From Rhynchonema sp. JSB1_4 (lineage: Eukaryota > Nematoda > Chromadorea > Monhysterida > Xyalidae), in assembly GCA_030248065.1 (NCBI GenBank), contig JASAMV010002125.1:1-64000 (forward strand): 64,000 nt of DNA, written 5' to 3'. The first letter of the stretch is position 1. Each line of letters opens with the position of its first letter. A program made the translations under genes and the position numbers. Below the pieces are notes generated by a model. That model worked only from the letters and a program-made list of their open reading frames with translations. It was not told where the DNA came from and made no database searches. Positions 13,201 to 24,273 of the stretch are shown piece by piece.

Positions 13201-16200
13201 GACGATCGATAGACATCGATGATTGATTGGTCTGATCAGTGTTGTTGTTGATGATGTGCAATGAATTGACACGAGCGCTCAGATATTCGGACGGCGACAG
13301 CGACTTGGGCTGCAACCAGGGTTTTTTTTTCAAAATTCACGAGGTGCAACTTAGGTGCAACCCCCCAATTTTTAGGTGCAAGCTGGCCAAAGTAGGTGCA
13401 ACCCCTATTTTGGACAAAAAACGCCAATTTTAGGCTTTTTTTGCCAGGTTGTGTGTTCAATGCTATTTGCGTGCTTTTAGAAGTTCAATAAAGTTGTAAC
13501 GTAATGAATGCCTTTTCCTTTAGCAAAAGCAAACTTTTCAGGGAAAGTTCAACATTTTGTACCACATTTTGTACTAGTTTCATTATTGAGAACCGATTGA
13601 GAAGAAAACGAAACAGTAAAATTTTCATGTCACCACATCCACATTTGGGGGTCACGTACGAATCAATTACTTTCGCTGTTCGTTTACTGTGTGGGTATCT
13701 AATACTGTTGTCATGCTCTGCTCTAGTTCTAGTCAGTGTAGTTCCTGGGCGAGGGGGTCCGCTCCTAAGGTACACTAACCGCAGCGACCAAGGTACACTA
13801 GTACACTAACCGCCGCACCAGTTACGCTAACCGCCGCAATTTTTGCTTAAAATAGGCATTTTTAGCCCAAGATGGGCATTTTAGGCCTAAAATGGGTAAT
13901 TTTCAGGTCAATGTTGTCAAAAGTCGCCAAAATACCCTATTTATGGAGAATTTTTTCCAAAAAAAGGGCAAAAATAGGTCAAATTTTTTACCTCAAAGGA
14001 CTTTTTCCTGAATTTTGGTCTTCCCCCCTCCTTCCCCCACAGGGAGGCACACTAACCGCCGCACCGACAAAGTGGGTAGGTTCACTAACCGCCTCGCCGG
14101 ACCAGGAACTACACTGATCCTAGTACAGCATGTATTTGTTTTGAATCTTATCACCAGCACACCAGGTACTAACTGTGTACGAAATCAATCAATCAGATCA
14201 ATATTTTTTGTCGATGTCGACCAAATGCTTCGATGGAATTTATTGGAAGGAATGAAAAGCCGCGCAGCGCATTTTTTTTGTTTGTAAGCTTTCCAACCTT
14301 AAAAGATGCTGTATAAATGCTAGCAAATAAGGGCCCAAAATTTTAGGTGCAACCTTGCACCTAACCCTGAATTTTTAGGTGCAATTCTGATTTTTTAGGT
14401 GCAAATTGCACCTAAAAAGTGTCTAAAAAAACTATGGCTGCAACGAAGTGCAACGTTGACATTCCAGATAAAGGGTGGACTGTTCGAAACGGTGTACACA
14501 AGTGTTAGGTCGGCCGAAAGCTCGGTGCAAACTTAATGGGAAACTACACCGAACTTTCTTACACTGAGCTTTCGACCGACCCTGACACCGAGCCCTGGTT
14601 TACGCCGTTTCGGAAATTCCGTTCCCCCCAAAGTCATGCCACTCACTACCCAACCACCACAGTCGTGGGGTTCGTACTCGTTCATGCTATCACAAACTTG
14701 ATTGATCACTGACAATCGATCGATTCCTGCTTGTAGCATCCAAACCGTAAAGCGAGGCGGGAACAGTGGTGTCGTTGAGAAATCGAAATTTTCCCATACC
14801 CAGCCCAATTTTCGGAAAATTTCCCATACATACCCCCAAAAATCAAAAATTTCCCATACCAGGGGGGAGTTCTCCAAAAACTCAAAAATTTCCCATACCC
14901 GAGGATGGGGGTTTTGAAAAATGCCCCCAAAAATCTTCTAAAAGTACCAAAAATTGGTCTAAAAAGCGCGTAAAACAGAGTTTTCTTGCGGCAGCAAGCG
15001 ATTTTTGACATTTTTGGACGAAAAATGGTCAATTTTGGTACTTCTCGGGGTCAAAAAGTCATTTCTTAGGGGTGCTTGTTCGAAAAGTGAAAAATTTCCC
15101 ATACCCCGTATCCCCGGCCGATTTCCCATACCAGGGGGGTAACCTTCAAATGTGCGGCAAGAAAACCAACCCGCGCACCTTTTTCAGTCTTCGAGCACAG
15201 GCGCACGGTGTCTGCGAACAGCTGGCGCAGGCACTCTGTTCCTCCACATCCGAGCCCGTCGGCTCTTCTTTGCCGTTTGAAGTCGGAGGCGGCGTTTCCG
15301 ATTTGGCCTTGATCGCCTGACGTGAAATTATGCTCTTCACGGATGACTTTCATTATGATTCTGCTCGTGTCAGGGTTGGATTAAAAATTTTTTTTATTAT
15401 CGAACTTTTTTTTTTAACTTTTTTGAATTTTAAAAAATTTTTTTTAAGATTTACTTTTTTTTATTCCGGACCACAAAAATTTCGGTTCTCAACGTGAAAA
15501 ATTGTCGAAAATTTTTGTAAGTATATTTGATTGCACTTGAGAATATAGGAATAGTTCACACCGACCAGTTGTGTTCACAAACGGGCAGTAGCGAGGTTAT
15601 ATTTTTTACAATGAGCCAGATAACGTGACAATGCGCGTTGGGGATAGCCTGTCCACCATATGTACCAACATCTGTAGATTGTAGTATAAAAAGTGAAGGG
15701 AAAGTGATGTCACGGGAAAGGTAAATGATTGGCACATTTTTAAGCAAAGTTACATGAAAACAGCGGCATAACCCGCGGTGTTGGAACGATAATTTTGGAC
15801 TTCAAGCAGATTTGACTTCCTAGAATAACTGAATGCGCACATAATGACGGCTGCTCAGGTTGTTTAGTGGAGCCACGGACTGTCTAACGTTGTAATGACA
15901 TTGTACAGATGCGAAATGCAAGCGCCGCAGGCGATTTTTTGAGAAAAACAAGCAGAAACATGCATTTTCACCACAAAAAGGGGGAAAATAATAAAAAAAA
16001 GTTGTGAAATAATAAAAAAAAGTGAACTTACGTTTCTAATTTTTAAAAACCGAAAAAGTGGCGAACTTTTTTTTTACAAAAAAATTTTTACTTTTTTTTT
16101 TAACCCAACCCCGGATCGTGGATTGTTTCTGTCAACTCTTTAGACCCTATTTGCAGTGTTGTTGAAACATTAATGGCTCCCAAAACGCTGGAAATAGAAA

Positions 16201-19200
16201 GTGCGTATAATTTATCGATCGCCATCAAAACACAAGCATAGACGTAGACGGCAGGTTGGTTGATGTTACATGAGCGATAATATAAGGCACGTGGGTAAAA
16301 ACCATTTGACGGCGCGTGATACATTTCAAGAGTTCTTATGGGTGCCCATTTTTTTATCATGGTGTGATTTTTTGGGGGTTTCGTCTTGTCAGCTGACTTT
16401 GGGATCTGGAACGAAGCTTCCAAGATTATTTTTGATCACAAATCTGTTCACTTGTGCGTATGAAGTTGTCGGGGGTTAACTGCGGATTGTGATCCAAAGT
16501 AGATTGCGTGTTACAAAAACTGACTATCCAAAGTGATTCACTGTGAGCGCTATCAAACTTAGTGATCGGATCCGACCGGTCCTTCTTGGTCATGCGACTT
16601 TTTTGAATTAAGGATGGTAAAAAATTTTCCTGCCACTAATGAGTGTATATTGTGTTGTTCTGTCTGATTTCCATATTTTTGGGCCAGGTACTTTTGGGGC
16701 CACGCATTTTTGGGCCAGGTCCCTTTTGGGCCACGTACGTTTTGGGCCAGGTACTTTTTGGGCCACATGCACATGGCGTACCTTTTGGGCCCGGGTACTT
16801 TTCGAGCCACGTACCTCTTGGACCACATGTGTATTTTCATTCACATTATTGCTTACGCATATAGAACTGGACAACGTTTGTGCTCTCACGACGTTTGATG
16901 AAAACAGTGATTGCAGTATGAGCCTGTCTGACTGACAAAAGTGCCCATAATAACCGGTACAAACCCTCACACAACCTGTCCGTTTCAACACCAACATTCT
17001 TTGTTGTTGTTTTCTTCTTTTTTTAGGTAGTATAGATAGCAACGCCGGATTATTTCTGTCAACTCTTTAGACCCTATTTGTAGTGTTGTTGAAACATTAA
17101 TGGCTCCGAAAACGCTGGAAATAGAAAGTGCGTATAATTTATCGATCGCCATCACCACACAAGCATAGACGTAGACGCAGGTTGGTTGATGTTACATAAA
17201 TGATAATATAAGGCACGTGGGTAAAAACCGTTTGACGGCGTGCGATACATTTCAAGCGGTTTTATGGGTGCCCATTCTTGATCATGGTGTGATTTTTTTG
17301 AGGTTTTGTCTTGACTTTCATTTGGATGATATGAATGAGCGAACAGATAAGATGAAATGACTGATATTAACTGATACTGACTGTTGTCAACGCAACTGCC
17401 TGTGTGTCGCCCAAATGATCAATAGTGTGTGTTTGGCTGTGAGCAGATAAACGCGGAATGCGGAAATTGGTGAGCAGATAAACGCGGAATGGCAGATTTC
17501 TGCATTCCGCGTTTATCTGCTCACTTTTGCGGAATGGTGTCGCCGCGCTAGTCCAATGTGTTCCCACTGTGCTGCATAACACACACCAAGCCAGTTGCTT
17601 TTGGACGAATCACAGAGGCACGCATACCTTGTTCTTTTTGCGCGCCTTGGTCTTTTTCGACTTTTCATTTGGATTCGCCGTGCTCAGCTGGAGTTCAGCA
17701 CACAAACGCTCGAAGGATTCGTTGAGCACACCTTCTTTTGATTCGATGTACGACTGCAAAAGCGTAGTGCAAGTTAATGGCAGTGTGACAGATGTAAGTG
17801 ACTGTGTTGAAAGGGAAAGAACCTTACACCTACCTACCAACAATGAAGAGAGAGAAACGCAAAAAAGAAGATGTGGGCGGGCTTCAAATTGTGATTGAAG
17901 AACAAAAACAGTCAAAGAGCCACAGACACATTCCAATTCAACTGCAGTATGGAATATTATTCCGATCCAAACGAGCAGAAACAAACACAACGAACCCCTA
18001 CCTGAAAGTTGGCAGCGAGGGCAATCACGGCGGTGCAGTAGAGCAATTGATAGCTGTTCTGTACGACACGGACGGAGGCGTTGAGTCGATGCAGTCGCCC
18101 GTGCAGGTACAGACCGAGACACGTCAACACCTCGACCTGCCCGATCTCAAGCGTTTTCGCGTGGCGTTCGCGCGTGCTGCAATCATCGGTTGGTTGGTGT
18201 TTTGTTCAAAATTCAACTGAATGATGGACGTAGTTTGAAGCAAATCGAAAACGGCAAAGAATACAATGAGCTCAAGCTAGTTCTGCAGATGGCGATGACA
18301 TAGCGTCATGAAGTACTTGAGTTGACGAGAATATCCGTCATTTTAGGTTCACATGCCCATCTGGTGCAGCACACTAACGACATGGTATCCTGGTGCACCG
18401 TCCGCCCGTGAAAACAGGACAGACTCATGGCCGTTACAACATTGTTGGGTACCCGTGTGAACGGGTCGCACACCAAAGTCTAGAAGTGACTACAACCGGG
18501 TCACGAAGACATTTATCAGTGCCCAACCTTCCATTCAATTCGACTTGCGCGCGTTCTATCAGCGTGTCCATATAATTCACACAGCCCTTCACATGCAGAT
18601 GTTCGCCCTCTTTGCAGTAGCGCAGACCGGCGTACAATTTGGCGTTGTAGCCGCGTTCTTTGCTTGTGTCCACACCGCCGGTCAGACATTGGTAGGCTCT
18701 CGTCAGCTTGTTCTTGCATTCCGGACAGAAACTGCAGTCAAATCCAACAATCATGTACCAAAGCCACCATAAATGTGACAAGATTTTGCGTGTTGCATGA
18801 ACAGGGATTGGGTGCTATGCTATGTGCACCGGGATGTGACTGACAAGCTCAGGTGTACTGCACTGCAATGTGCACCTAGACTTTCACTTCATAGCCTAAA
18901 TGCGAAACTCAACATTTTACCCTAAATTTGGCAAGAAAAACTAGGAAAAGCAAGAACTACGAGATATTACCTTCACAAAGAGCTCTATTTTGGGTTCGAA
19001 ACGTCGGTGTTAATAAAAATCTGTGTGGTATTCGTATCTCATAATCATAAGAACTACGAGAATGAAATGACATCGGTGAGCCGCGAACCATCAACTTGTT
19101 CTGCGGCAACATGGACAAGATCAAAATTCAATGGTGCACTCGCAATGTACCCCAAAATGACAAATTACGTTCGCAACATAAACATAAAAAACAAAAAAAT

Positions 19201-21261
19201 ATACCATCAACAAACATACCGATGTTTTCGCAAATACGACTCCAACATTTCATATAAACTATCGGCCTCAACGATGCCACACTCATCACGACATTCGGAC
19301 GACATCACCGACCACAGATCGGACCAACTCGAGCTGCAAAATTGCAATCGAGAAACAATTTCAGGATCGTCACCACCCCGGTCCAAACCACCGACCAGCT
19401 GCCCGTCTTGCACGAGTGCGTCTCCAGCATATGCAGCTGACATCGTTTGTTCGTCTGACCTTTCTTCGTTTTCGTCAGCGTGTCGAGAATGTAACGACAT
19501 TTGCCACTGAAACACGCACAGATAGATACAAACAGGAAGGACAACATGCATCAGGCTTGAAGACCAGTCAGGCCTGTTTTGGTCACCGGCGTTTTCGATA
19601 CAGCCAAGGCACGGTGGCACCAATCACAAAACGTACACAACGGTCAAAATATCTTCTTGTGTCCTCACACCATATTAGGTGCGCAATTCGCACACATATT
19701 ATGCTTACTATCGATCAATCTTTGCGATTTTCTAGCTGTGATTCTTGGCCGGCGAGCAAAGTGATTGAACGAGCGTGAACCAACTGATTGGCGATCACAT
19801 ATCGATGCAATCGTTTGTCGTCATTCAACGTGGATTGATCCACCGTCAACTCAATCGCGTCATCGCCGTCCCGTGCCACAACTTTGAACGGATCGAGTGC
19901 TTCGTAGTTGAACACGCCGATGTCGCCGTACAGCTTCTCCACGCTGCAAAATTGACAAAAACAATTTTTTTTAAATTTTTGCCCACGAGAACTGCAGGCA
20001 TGTGAGCCAAAAGAGGCAAGAAGCAATGGCGTGGCCATTGGCCAAAGCTATCTAGCCTCCTAAAACGGGAAGCATTGTTCTAGTTTTCCTGGAACTTGTT
20101 AAAAAATTGCCCAAAATTATTTTTTGACCCCAGATTTTTTTGGGGGCGAACCCCACCCCTCCCTGACCGGGTATCCGGAGCGGAGGCACCTGGCACCCAG
20201 AATTTTCGGTCACTGGGCAGGTATTCTGACTTTTTGATTTCCCAACAACCAAAAACTGGTACCGACCAGCGTCGACAACCGACGCACGGCACCAACTGAG
20301 TGACGTAACTGCTGAATTGGTCGTCATCGATGGTCAACGCTCGTTTCAGCTCGCCGCAGTCGCGCAGACGTTGCACCTGGACAGGATTTGGCCGTGTGAT
20401 TGAATTCGTTTGCACTTTGGATCAGGCAAGACACAAGCAAACAATCAGTCACAACACCTTGACCTGACCATGAAAAAAAATCATTTTGGAACTTGGGCTT
20501 CGAAAATAAAATTAACCACAAGCCCAACTACCAAAAGTTCCATTTTTTCAGGGTTTCAAATTTTCACGATCAGGGATGTTTGGAGGACCGACATCATCTG
20601 CTCATGCCTGCTTTGGATATATTTTCTCCACGAATCTCACCTTGCTGACGAAGGATTTGAGTGTCATCGGTGCTGGTGGCACTCCGCCGGGCACATGTGT
20701 GGCGCCACGCACATCCGCCAGCGTACACGCGTCGTCCATGTCGGCGATCAGCTGCAAATTTTAGTGCGCATCATCTGGTTTGCAACAATTGGGATTGGGA
20801 TAGGATTATATTGGAGCGATACCGCAGGGCGATCTAGAATTCTCAAGGGGCGAAATTGCCACCTTAGCTGGCGAAAAACAGCCCGTGCCAGGACACAAAA
20901 AAACCCTGGGGACCTCGGAAACTCAACATTGGGAGATGGAAATCTTCACGAGCTGCATCCACCTCCGTTTTTTTCTTTCCCGGCGGGCTTACTTTCATGC
21001 TTTCTTTCAGGCTTAGACTCCAGCCAACAAGACCTGTCCAAATTCAAATTAGACTTCGTGGTCACGGTGGGATTCGAACCCGCCCCGTAACGTGGATGGT
21101 GTTCGTGGAGATGTCTATGCGCGCTTAAATTCAGCAATTCGGCAACGCACCGTTCGCATGTCATCGACGACCACCGGCAATCGTCGGCCTTTCAGATTCA
21201 GGGGTGGGTCCGCGTCATCATCGCGAACCACACGCGCCAGACGTGGCAATGCCATCGACAT
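10232..21261 (-). CDS. GGNBP2: Gametogenetin-binding protein 2 homologue, 15 exons, 734 aa
   Basis: Exons in order: 21151-21261, 20641-20751, 20267-20376, 19785-19943, 19396-19506, 19220-19333, 18528-18731, 18002-18176, 17628-17753, 15179-15316, 13120-13309, 11944-12143, 11287-11443, 10814-10959, 10232-10384. All junctions are GT...AG, phases agree throughout, and the product (734 aa) is close to the roughly 700 aa of vertebrate GGNBP2. Family-specific stretches are seen in order: LVPCVGCRRC (exon 3), TNKRCQLHMLETH (exon 5), SSECRDE and ESYLRKHRFCPECKNK (exons 6-7), TSKERGYNAKLYAGLRYC (exon 7), RERHAKTLEIGQVEVLTCLG (exon 8), a lysine-rich tail (exon 9), a cysteine cluster CASCSQTPCAC (exon 10), SDLGYESSRD (exon 13), and a terminal charged helix ending ..AMQSRLAAR. 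Exons 11-12 are serine-rich and low complexity with an alanine run. The start is the first of two close ATGs (21261 or 21255). Vertebrate GGNBP2 is needed for spermatogenesis and placental development; its biochemical role is unsettled, and the cysteines suggest metal binding (inference). Introns carry several transposon-like repeats. Confidence 0.93.
13317..14436. mobile_element. hAT-like element (TAGGTGCAA family) inserted at the GGNBP2 exon 11 splice acceptor
   Basis: It is bounded by a perfect 8-bp duplication GCTGCAAC (13309-13316 and 14437-14444). One end is CAGGGTTTTTTTTTC; the interior has iterated TAGGTGCAA. A second copy in opposite orientation is 33042-33704. A younger MITE (13734-14116) is nested inside. 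The 13309-13316 duplication contains the 3' splice site of the exon. Confidence 0.8.
13734..14116. mobile_element. hAT-like MITE, GGTACACTAACCGCCGCG family, nested
   Basis: The terminal inverted repeats are CAGTGTAGTTCCTGG and CCAGGAACTACACTG. Flanks GTTCTAGT and ATCCTAGT match at 6 of 8. The interior has subterminal GTACACTAACCGC repeats and the TTTTAGGCCTAAAATGGG core shared with copies at 33927, 35257, 37154, 38813, 40162, 43523 and 43991. Confidence 0.8.
14764..15138. mobile_element. MITE of the TTTCCCATACC family (right end approximate)
   Basis: It starts CAGTGGTGTCGTTGAG and contains iterated TTTCCCATACC. The copy at 36012-36118 is reversed and ends CTCAACGACACCACTG. It sits about 40 bases from GGNBP2 exon 10 (15179-15316). 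Confidence 0.55.
15371..16115. mobile_element. hAT-like element, CAGGGTTGGATTAA family
   Basis: The ends are CAGGGTTGGATTAAAAA and TTTTAACCCAACCCCGG. The interior is very A/T-rich with poly-T and poly-A runs. It is related to 31072-31824. Its right end abuts the TTTCTGTCAACTC repeat at 16126. Confidence 0.6.
16126..16835 (+). repeat. Second copy of the 7826 repeat, with GGGCCACGTAC array
   Basis: It is colinear with 7826-8465, ending in about ten TTTTGGGCCA(C/G)GTACC units at 16678-16830. It lies in GGNBP2 intron 9. A third, shorter copy (17053-17320) lacks the array. Confidence 0.7.
17441..17524. repeat. Direct plus inverted copies of a 22-mer
   Basis: GAGCAGATAAACGCGGAATG occurs at about 17441 and 17471 and inverted (CATTCCGCGTTTATCTGCTC) at about 17502. 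A hairpin can form between the second and third copies. Confidence 0.75.
21070..21080 (-). other. tRNA-like B box in GGNBP2 intron 1
   Basis: The minus strand reads GGTTCGAATCC, a perfect RNA polymerase III B box, within GGCGGGTTCGAATCCCACC. I cannot fold a complete tRNA around it because no matching acceptor stem is found. A tRNA-derived SINE fragment is more likely. Confidence 0.3.
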
Positions 21262-24200
21262 TCTGTCTCGCGCTTATTTTTGTGAAGCTCTGAAATGATT
21301 GAAGAAATTATATCAAAGCTCATTGCTCAAACGGTTTTTTGCGATAAATTCAGTGACCTGCCTTGCAGTGCTGTGGCTGCTTCTGAGGGGGAAGATACTG
21401 TACCCTGATCCCAAAATAAGGGGAGATACCACACCCTCCATCTGACAATATTGTGGAGGCTGGGGGAAGACCCAGCTTGGGGGGGGGAGATTTTTTGAGG
21501 GGGAGCTACTGCACCATACTACTTTTCTTGGGAGTGCATTTTTGTGGGTTAAAATGTGCACATTTCGCGCTCAGTACGCAAATTTTGGCGCCTTTGGTCG
21601 ACTTTTGCCGAATTTTAGCCATTTTTTGACAAAAAATGCACTTTTTGGGAAAAAGCAGGGGAGATACAATACCAGAGGGGAGAGGCCTGTAGTGCCTTTT
21701 GGGGAACCGCCACCCCCAGCACTGGTGCGTTGCGAAATTAACACGAATACGGAATACCTGTGTAAAATGTCAATCTTTGCCGACATAAAACAGCAAAGAA
21801 ATTTCAAAACACCAGAACCAAGTAGCACCACGACCACACAGAACAGAGCCCAAACACCAACATTACCTTGCAATTCGCAATGCAACCGTGCAGTGACTTT
21901 TGAATGCAGTATGACGTGTCTGCCTGCACTGCACACTCATGCAAACAACAGGCACAGGCAGTCGTCGTAATGGAGTATCGTTGTGCTCTTGTTGGGGATT
22001 ATCAATTTTGACCTGGAAAACACAGCATTTCGTGTGAAGAAGCGCAATTAATAAATAAGGGACCAAACACCAGACACAGATATGAATCAGAAGTTTGGGG
22101 ACAAGCACCCACTGCATGGCGGATGTTAGTCGGCTGATGCTCACCCTTGCATAAACACTTTTATTATCATGATAGGAAATAATACGGTCGCATGTAGTAA
22201 GACAAATGACATCAATGACCAATCATTTGACTTCATAAATAATAATTAACACGATACACACACGCCGACGCACAAAAACACAGAAAGCATAGCACATTCA
22301 ATAATGCCCAGCAACAATCATGGGTAATCAAATCAACGTTTGCGATGGACACGTATTTCCTCAAGATATCAGCAAAAAAGCAAATACAATTCCACAGATC
22401 CGTCCCATGTTCGATCTTAGCATAACTTCTCACATCCAGACAAAATCTGCATGCATTTGTTCATAACGTTTTCGAATTTATATTTTAGCCATCCTGGTCA
22501 AGCCCCGAATTAAGTGTGCAACACGTGCAGTGTAATGCTGAATTTTCAGCACCAATTCCAGAACGTTGACCACGCCAGCAATAGTTGGGTACAACGAGAT
22601 GCTCCAGTTTGCGCACTATCAACACTGCCCAATCCCAATAACCAGTCGGATGCGCGCAAATGTGAAAATTTGAAGCAAAAAAACACGTTCATCGTGAGCG
22701 TTTTCATGAGCGAACGGACGGAACGGGCATGCGCATTCATCTGGTTATTGGGTGCAGCAGCACAATTTCTATTCAGGATCAAACACAATTTCGTACCCAA
22801 AAAAGCGCACACAAAATGACAAAAAACAGGCGAAGGGATTTTTCGCCCCTGCATGTATACATACTGTATGTGCACAATCCGTAGTGTAATACACGACAGT
22901 GCAGAAAGTATTATGTGCGTTTCAATTGTACGGTGGATGAACGTAAAGGTAGAACACGCATACGTTGTATAAACCAAGTTCGCAAAAACTGACACCTTCA
23001 AAATGCAAACGCACAAAAACAATGCCAGCGCCAGCAGTTTGAGGAGCGCGATGAAACATCACACACATACATGATAATGTTTGACGAAGGAATAAAGTGG
23101 CCGGCAACATGTTTTTAATCGCTGACGGGCTTTTCGTTTGCGTATTATTGATGATAGAGTGCATGGAAGTTAGCTTGACCATCTATTAATATCATAAAAA
23201 TGTATAATACTGCATCCCCGCACCGCGGTGTACATGAACATGGTTCACATCGAACGCACTTTTTGTTCCTTCGATAAACTACGGCACGAACACGGTATGT
23301 ATGATACACAATATCTAGGTGGACACATGTGATAAAATGCAGCTAAAAGCATCAAACAGTCCTATTTTTAAAATTTCGACAATTAGAATACATGGGCAAC
23401 ACAACAAGCACGTGTCATTCACATACAATCTTGAAGTAAACACACTTGATGAATACACAAAACCGCCAACACACAAAATCCAACAGCAGACAAATTATAA
23501 CAATAATGCGATATAATTAGGCTAAATATACATGTGACTGAAATGTGAGCAAAGCAAGACGACAGAATCCTCTAAAATCGATCCATCAATGTGATATACT
23601 TTTAAGACTAAAAAACACTCATCTGATGTGCGATAATCAAACAGAATACGATAACCTTAGTCCTGCAATGAAACATTCACACAAAGAGCCAGCCGACTGA
23701 TTTGTTGTATATAGAATCTAACTAAATAAAGGCAAACTACGCCGACAGGAGCCCGATTTCGGAGATGGTGCACTTGCAAAACGCAGACAGAGAAAATCCT
23801 CATACACCAGGTTGTATTCTACGACGTGTACCGTTTTCCAAATCAGCAGCAACGTGTGAACATTTCACTAACCTGCCACCTCCGAAATCGGCCTCGTGTC
23901 GCGTAGCGTTACAATATGTATAATTTACAGTTGTGAGAGTAACGGCGAGCGCACAGCTGGACACGAAAGCCTCAACTGAACGCACAAGCGTCAAAACATT
24001 TCATGTTGGTCACACAATGACTGAATCCGAACCGAATTCATCTACCCTGATTTTCAGGTTCAGTTCAACCCCAACCACTATGGTTTGTGTGTGATCATGG
24101 AGCGCAACGCCATTGCCCCGTCACTTTCCTCCGTCACAATTCAGGACAAAAATCTGACTAATTCTTATAAAAGTCATTGTGCGTGCTACCTATCAGTGTC

Positions 24201-24273
24201 GGCTTTCTCGACGTCACGTCACAGTGTGCGCCCTTCAACCGCTAGTTGTGCACAATAATCCGTCATTCGCACA
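21262..24273. other. Intergenic region between GGNBP2 and striatin
   Basis: It contains one MITE (21366-21724) directly upstream of the GGNBP2 start, then A/T-rich sequence without a supported exon. No clear TATA box was found for GGNBP2. Confidence 0.5.
21366..21724. mobile_element. hAT-like MITE, GATACTGTACC family
   Basis: It starts CAGTGCTGTGGCTGC and ends CCACCCCCAGCACTG. Flanks CTGCCTTG and GTGCGTTG match at 6 of 8. It carries iterated GGGGAGATAC(T/A) motifs and lies about 100 bases upstream of the GGNBP2 ATG, so it may affect the promoter. Confidence 0.65.

Noticed and set aside
14533..14877. Possible extra GGNBP2 exon (SMNEYEPHDCGGW peptide)
   Set aside because: Its acceptor phase does not fit between exons 10 and 11, which join cleanly without it.
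21060..21150. tRNA gene on the minus strand
   Set aside because: The B box is perfect, but no acceptor stem, anticodon arm or A box could be fitted.
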